Assembly (NCBI GenBank): GCA_964473285.1
Contig: CAYYOI010000062.1
Coordinates: 1 to 7,548 of the forward strand
Source: JBNJGT01 sp964473285
GTDB lineage: Archaea > Nanobdellota > Nanobdellia > Woesearchaeales > JACJVW01
Direction: 5' to 3'
Length of the DNA: 7,548 bases
The translations under genes were made by a program, and so were the position numbers. The stretch's first letter is position 1, and each line of letters begins with the position of its first letter. Under the pieces are notes generated by a model that saw only the letters and a program-made list of their open reading frames with translations, was not told the origin of the DNA and searched no databases. Shown in pieces: positions 4,740 to 7,548 of the stretch.

Positions 4740-5520
4740 AATATACCTGAACTATTACGTGACAAGGTTGAGATAAAAGTCACTAAAGAATGTGAAGGTG
4801 AATGCGTTGGGATTGCAGCGCATTGCCGTTCTGATGAGGATTGCGAGATGCCTTTTTGCGTACATGGGGTATGTGCTTCTTCGAGGAATATCTGTAGTGA
4901 TAGGTACTGTGACAGTAAGGAGGAATGCGCTTCTGATTGCTCATATACTATCAGCAATAAAAGCCACTTTGTTATTCCCAGTAATCTGGACTGGATAGAG
5001 GTACCTGTTGAGAATGGGAATTATTCTGTTGTTGTAGAAGGCACATATGAGATGAATAAGAATTATCGTTCTGTAAGTGCTGAAGGAATAGATGAAGGGG
5101 GTTATCCATGCGAAGAGCTTCCGAAAGGTGCACTTGTCGCAAAACTATGTGGAAACTGCATGGTCCTCAATTCAACCTTACAAGTAAACAATTGCAATCT
5201 AAGAATAAGAGTGAATGAAAAGGCTTTTTGATAATAAGGGAAACTTTACTGTGGATCTTAGACTAAAAGGAGCTAATATTTCTAGTCCAAAAGAAGATGC
5301 AGGAAAAGGCTCAAAGGAGGGAGAGGAGACTTCAAATCTGGATGAAAGAGAGATTCAGGAGAGTTCAGGTAAAAATGAGATTTCAAATCAAGCTGCTGAA
5401 AACAGGAGAGATTCTCCAATGGATTTATTTGGACAATATTACATTGAGATCATATTTTTGGTAATCACATTAACTGAATTTATTGCGTTCATAGTTTACA
5501 TGATCAAGAAATTATTTTGA
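4740..5520 (+). pseudogene. 5'-truncated, frameshifted gene for a Cys-rich, PA-IL-lectin-like membrane-anchored protein
   Basis: The native frame starts at the IS edge (NIPELLRDKVEIK). First comes a Cys-rich module with CRSDEDCEMPFCVHGVC and ICSDRYCDSKEECASDC, a type seen in archaeal secreted proteins. Next is a domain with WIEVPVENGNYSVVVEGTY, LPKGALVAKL and LRIRVNE, which reads on into DNKGNFTVDL. The order 'LP-GaLiAKi ... L-i-v-N ... DN-G-F-V' is that of the PA-IL/LecA galactose-binding fold. The DN-G-F part is in another frame: the T5 run at 5225-5229 needs one T fewer to join the two halves; as written, frame one ends at TGA 5229-5231. A charged Ser/Glu/Lys linker and a transmembrane helix (YYIEIIFLVITLTEFIAFIV) with a KKLF tail close the gene. 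The signal peptide is lost. It overlaps the exchanger gene tail-to-tail by 17 bp. Confidence 0.75.
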
Positions 5521-6418
5521 TTACAAAGACAATGTAGAACAAAAGTAAAAAATAGCCTTCCCATCTGGTCATCTTGCGATCCTGGGTCATGAAGAAATAA
5601 AACACTGTTGCCATGAGCATTACGGGAAGGGAAAAGTAAAGCATTTCTTCTGTTATGACAAGTGTGGAAAAAAGAGCAGGAACACCCATGACTGCAAGGG
5701 TATTAAAGATATTTGAACCCAATACATTACCCACAGCAATCTCAGGATTTCCTTTGCGGGTAGCCTGGAATGTCACCATGAGTTCAGGTAATGATGTACC
5801 AAAGGCAATTGCAGAGACCGCAATAATTTCTGTGCCTACCTGGAATATCTCGGATATATTTATCACGGATTCAATCGTGAAATGGGCGCCTAAGAATATG
5901 AAAACACCGCTTACTATCAATATGAAAGATTCCTTAAGGGGATGACCATCTTTCTTTGCTGTATCAACTCCTTCGGTCTGGAAGATATATGCAAGATATA
6001 TCCCAAGGGCTATGAGTGATAGGATTCCTTCCAAGGCTGTAAACTGGCCGTCCCAGACAAAGACTGTAAGAAGAAAAGCAGAGCCTACCAATAAGGGAAG
6101 GTCTACATCAAGTATACGGTGCTTTATCTTAAAGCTTTTTCCAATAACTGCTGCAGTACCCAATACAAGAAAGATGTTTGCTATGTTTGAACCTGCTACG
6201 TTTCCAAAAACAATCTCTGTTGAGCCTTTAGTGACTGCAAAAATTGATGATATAAGTTCAGGAAGGGATGTGCCTACTGCAACAATTGTGACTCCTACAA
6301 TAAATGAGGGTATACCAAAATGAATACCTAATCTCTCTGCTGATTCCGTAAAATAGTCAGATGACTTGACAAGGGCTGCAAGACTCACAACAAAGACTAG
6401 TATCCATAAAAGTTCCAT
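5504..6418 (-). CDS. Na+/Ca2+ exchanger family (CaCA) membrane transporter, 304 aa
   Basis: An inner-membrane cation antiporter, probably exporting Ca2+ in exchange for Na+ (H+ cannot be excluded). It has about ten hydrophobic helices in two inverted halves. Alpha-1 repeat: VGVTIVAVGTSLPEL (41-55) and GNVAGSNIANIFLVLG (72-87), with Thr50, Glu54, Ser77 and Asn81 at the same numbers as the ion ligands of the M. jannaschii exchanger NCX_Mj. Alpha-2 repeat: AVSAIAFGTSLPEL (200-213) and GNVLGSNIFNTLAVMG (230-245), with Ser209, Glu212 and Ser235. Position 239 is Asn where NCX_Mj has Asp240. The length matches NCX_Mj (about 300). The start at 6418 has no Shine-Dalgarno site, and a TATA-like box ends 22 nt upstream. 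It lies 24 bp after DUF362 and overlaps the broken lectin-like gene tail-to-tail by 17 bp. Confidence 0.92.
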   Translation of the reverse strand: MELLWILVFVVSLAALVKSSDYFTESAERLGIHFGIPSFIVGVTIVAVGTSLPELISSIFAVTKGSTEIVFGNVAGSNIANIFLVLGTAAVIGKSFKIKHRILDVDLPLLVGSAFLLTVFVWDGQFTALEGILSLIALGIYLAYIFQTEGVDTAKKDGHPLKESFILIVSGVFIFLGAHFTIESVINISEIFQVGTEIIAVSAIAFGTSLPELMVTFQATRKGNPEIAVGNVLGSNIFNTLAVMGVPALFSTLVITEEMLYFSLPVMLMATVFYFFMTQDRKMTRWEGYFLLLFYIVFVIKIIS

Positions 6419-6440
6419 AAAATAAAAATTAATAACAGGG

Positions 6441-6448
6441 ATTTATAA
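6441..6448 (-). promoter_or_regulatory. TATA box of the exchanger gene, inside the DUF362 stop region
   Basis: On the minus strand, TTATAAAT overlaps the last codons and stop of the DUF362 gene. Only 22 nt separate it from the exchanger ATG, which puts the predicted start of transcription at or next to that ATG. With no ribosome site in the gap, a leaderless mRNA is the simplest reading. Read-through from DUF362 is also possible. Confidence 0.5.
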
Positions 6449-7450
6449 TGTTTTCTCTAAGTCATAGGTTCGTGAACCCATACCCATCTTTTCTGCATGG
6501 GTGATTATGCTAGTACCATCAACACCAGTCACTTCCTTAAAGATGTCTTTTCCGTTTGCTTCGAAAAGGAGATCATAGGCTGCCTGATCGATTGCAACCG
6601 GATCTGTAGAGGCTATCACTCCAACATCCTCGGCAATTATCTCTGAATCACTCAAACAATCACAATCACGGGTGATGTTTGTTATGAAGGTGACATAGAC
6701 ACAGGATTTGCCCTTTACACATCCTGCGGCGTATTCTGCACATCGTTCCTGGGCTTCCTGAGAGGTTGCTCCATGCCAGGGGACCTTGATTACACCATAA
6801 GGACAGACTGATATGCATTTTGCACATCCTATACAATTATCGTTTATATGGGCCTTTCCATCTATATCTATGGCATTGACTGCACAATTGTCACGGCAGA
6901 TTCCGCAACCTATGCAATCATCTCCTATGACAGGCACAATCTTGGAATGCATTGCAAGCTTTCCTGCACGGGATCCTCCACCCATGCCCAGGTTCTTGAG
7001 TGAACCACCAAAACCAAAAAGGATATGCCCTTTGAAATGGGATATTACAGCCATGGATTCCACATCAGAAATCTTTTTTCCGATCAGGACTTCCTTGAAA
7101 TGAGTACCGTCAACACTTACTTTTACCTCTTCATCGCCATTCTCACCATCAGCTATGACAATAGGGATTTCCAATGAACCAAAACCATGCTTTTTCGCGA
7201 TTTTAATATGGTCTGTTGCATTGATACGCATACCCCTGTAAAGAGTATTCGTGTCTGTAAGAAAAGGTTCCTTGCCTTTTAGCAAGTCAACAATAGGCCT
7301 GATGTTCTCAGGAGGTACGAAACGGGAGTTGCCCTTCTCTCCAAAATGTGTCTTTATCGCTACTGGACTCTTCAGATTCTTGAGCGCTTTTTGTGTGATT
7401 TCCTTGATTGCTGAATCAGATATTGTTCCTGAAAAATATACGGTTGCCAT
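6443..7450 (-). CDS. DUF362 domain protein with two [4Fe-4S] ferredoxin motifs (335 aa)
   Basis: A cytosolic iron-sulfur protein of the DUF362 family; its reaction is not established. The N-terminal half (1-175) is the DUF362 core, with KTHFGEKGN near 33-41 and the conserved stretch HFKGHILFGFGGSLKNLGMG (138-157) followed by a Gly-Gly-Ser-Arg turn. Two cluster-binding motifs follow: Cys179-x2-Cys182-x2-Cys185-x3-Cys189 and Cys206-x2-Cys209-x2-Cys212-x3-Cys216, each fit for one [4Fe-4S] cluster. The C-terminal part has five more cysteines (237, 244, 250, 263, 265) and the family motif GVIASTDPVAIDQAAYDLL. The length is complete. It is upstream of the exchanger on the same strand. There is no Shine-Dalgarno site; a TATA-like box ends 23 nt before the ATG. 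An electron-transfer or redox role is inferred from the clusters only. Confidence 0.93.
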   Translation of the reverse strand: MATVYFSGTISDSAIKEITQKALKNLKSPVAIKTHFGEKGNSRFVPPENIRPIVDLLKGKEPFLTDTNTLYRGMRINATDHIKIAKKHGFGSLEIPIVIADGENGDEEVKVSVDGTHFKEVLIGKKISDVESMAVISHFKGHILFGFGGSLKNLGMGGGSRAGKLAMHSKIVPVIGDDCIGCGICRDNCAVNAIDIDGKAHINDNCIGCAKCISVCPYGVIKVPWHGATSQEAQERCAEYAAGCVKGKSCVYVTFITNITRDCDCLSDSEIIAEDVGVIASTDPVAIDQAAYDLLFEANGKDIFKEVTGVDGTSIITHAEKMGMGSRTYDLEKTL

Positions 7451-7473
7451 AATATTAATGAAAAAAAGAATAT

Positions 7474-7481
7474 TACTTAAA
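7474..7481 (-). promoter_or_regulatory. TATA-like box of the DUF362 gene
   Basis: TTTAAGTA on the minus strand, preceded by the A-rich CCTAAAA, ends 23 nt before the ATG at 7450. That predicts transcription starting almost at the start codon, the same arrangement as the exchanger gene. No ribosome site is present between box and ATG. Confidence 0.45.
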
Positions 7482-7548
7482 TTTTAGGATTCTAGACATT
7501 GTTGACTTAACAAGCGAATAATCTTTGGATTATGAGCTTATAAGCCTC
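7482..7548. other. Intergenic edge with short dyad repeats
   Basis: No coding frame is supportable here. The stretch holds a small dyad AATCTTTGGATT (7520-7531) and an imperfect palindrome GAGCTTATAAGCCTC (7534-7548) centred on the self-complementary CTTATAAG, which is also TATA-like. These could be promoter or operator elements for a gene beyond the window. The window ends inside the element. Confidence 0.3.

Noticed and set aside
5655..6323. Plus-strand frames opposite the exchanger gene (96 and 103 codons)
   Set aside because: Antisense shadows of a gene with clear alpha-repeat motifs; no recognisable domains.
1..7548. CRISPR arrays, tRNA or rRNA genes, toxin-antitoxin or defence operon
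   Set aside because: No spaced identical repeats of array type, no cloverleaf or rRNA stretch, and no nuclease, methylase or toxin motif seen. The convergent small genes are not arranged as a toxin-antitoxin operon.

Overview
The window looks like a chromosomal segment of a methanogenic archaeon, most likely a Methanosarcinaceae-type methylotroph (Methanolobus/Methanococcoides-like). The evidence is low G+C, AT-rich TATA-type promoters, Shine-Dalgarno sites of the GAGG/GGTGAT type, an archaeal Cbf5 with a PUA domain, a secreted surface protein with N- and C-terminal hydrophobic anchors and many N-glycosylation sequons, and a methanogen-type DUF362 ferredoxin-like protein. The genus is an inference; no rRNA or species marker is present.

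Layout. Positions 1-473 hold an AT-rich leader with short repeats and two convergent small genes (56 and 59 codons) overlapping by 6 bp. The 59-codon gene is preceded by a perfect 17-bp palindrome (481-497). A 224-bp promoter region with two TATA-like boxes then leads into a 523-residue membrane-anchored surface protein (698-2269). Thymidine kinase (tdk, 2335-2886) and the H/ACA pseudouridine synthase cbf5 (2913-3902) follow on the same strand 26 bp apart.

Positions 3903-5520 are a scar. A 704-bp deletion derivative of an IS4/IS1634-type element lies between perfect 15-bp terminal inverted repeats (4036-4050 and 4725-4739) and keeps only the C-terminal part of its transposase. On its left is the 3' end of a leftward secreted-protein gene. 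On its right is a 5'-truncated, frameshifted rightward gene for a Cys-rich, PA-IL-lectin-like, membrane-anchored protein. Both neighbours are cut exactly at the element and point away from it, and I see no target-site duplication. IS-mediated deletion or recombination fits this better than simple insertion.

The right part carries two intact minus-strand genes: a DUF362 protein with two [4Fe-4S] motifs (6443-7450) and, 24 bp downstream, a Na+/Ca2+-exchanger family transporter (5504-6418). Each has a TATA-like box ending 22-23 nt before its ATG and no Shine-Dalgarno site, so both may be made from leaderless transcripts.

The genes do not form one pathway. tdk (thymidine salvage) and cbf5 (RNA pseudouridylation) may be co-transcribed. 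The surface protein and the two broken genes belong to the cell-envelope inventory. DUF362 and the exchanger are a separate pair. No complete new multi-gene system is evident. The best leads are the palindrome at the small-gene pair, the IS scar with its broken lectin-like gene, and the Asn at a usual Asp ion-binding position of the exchanger.
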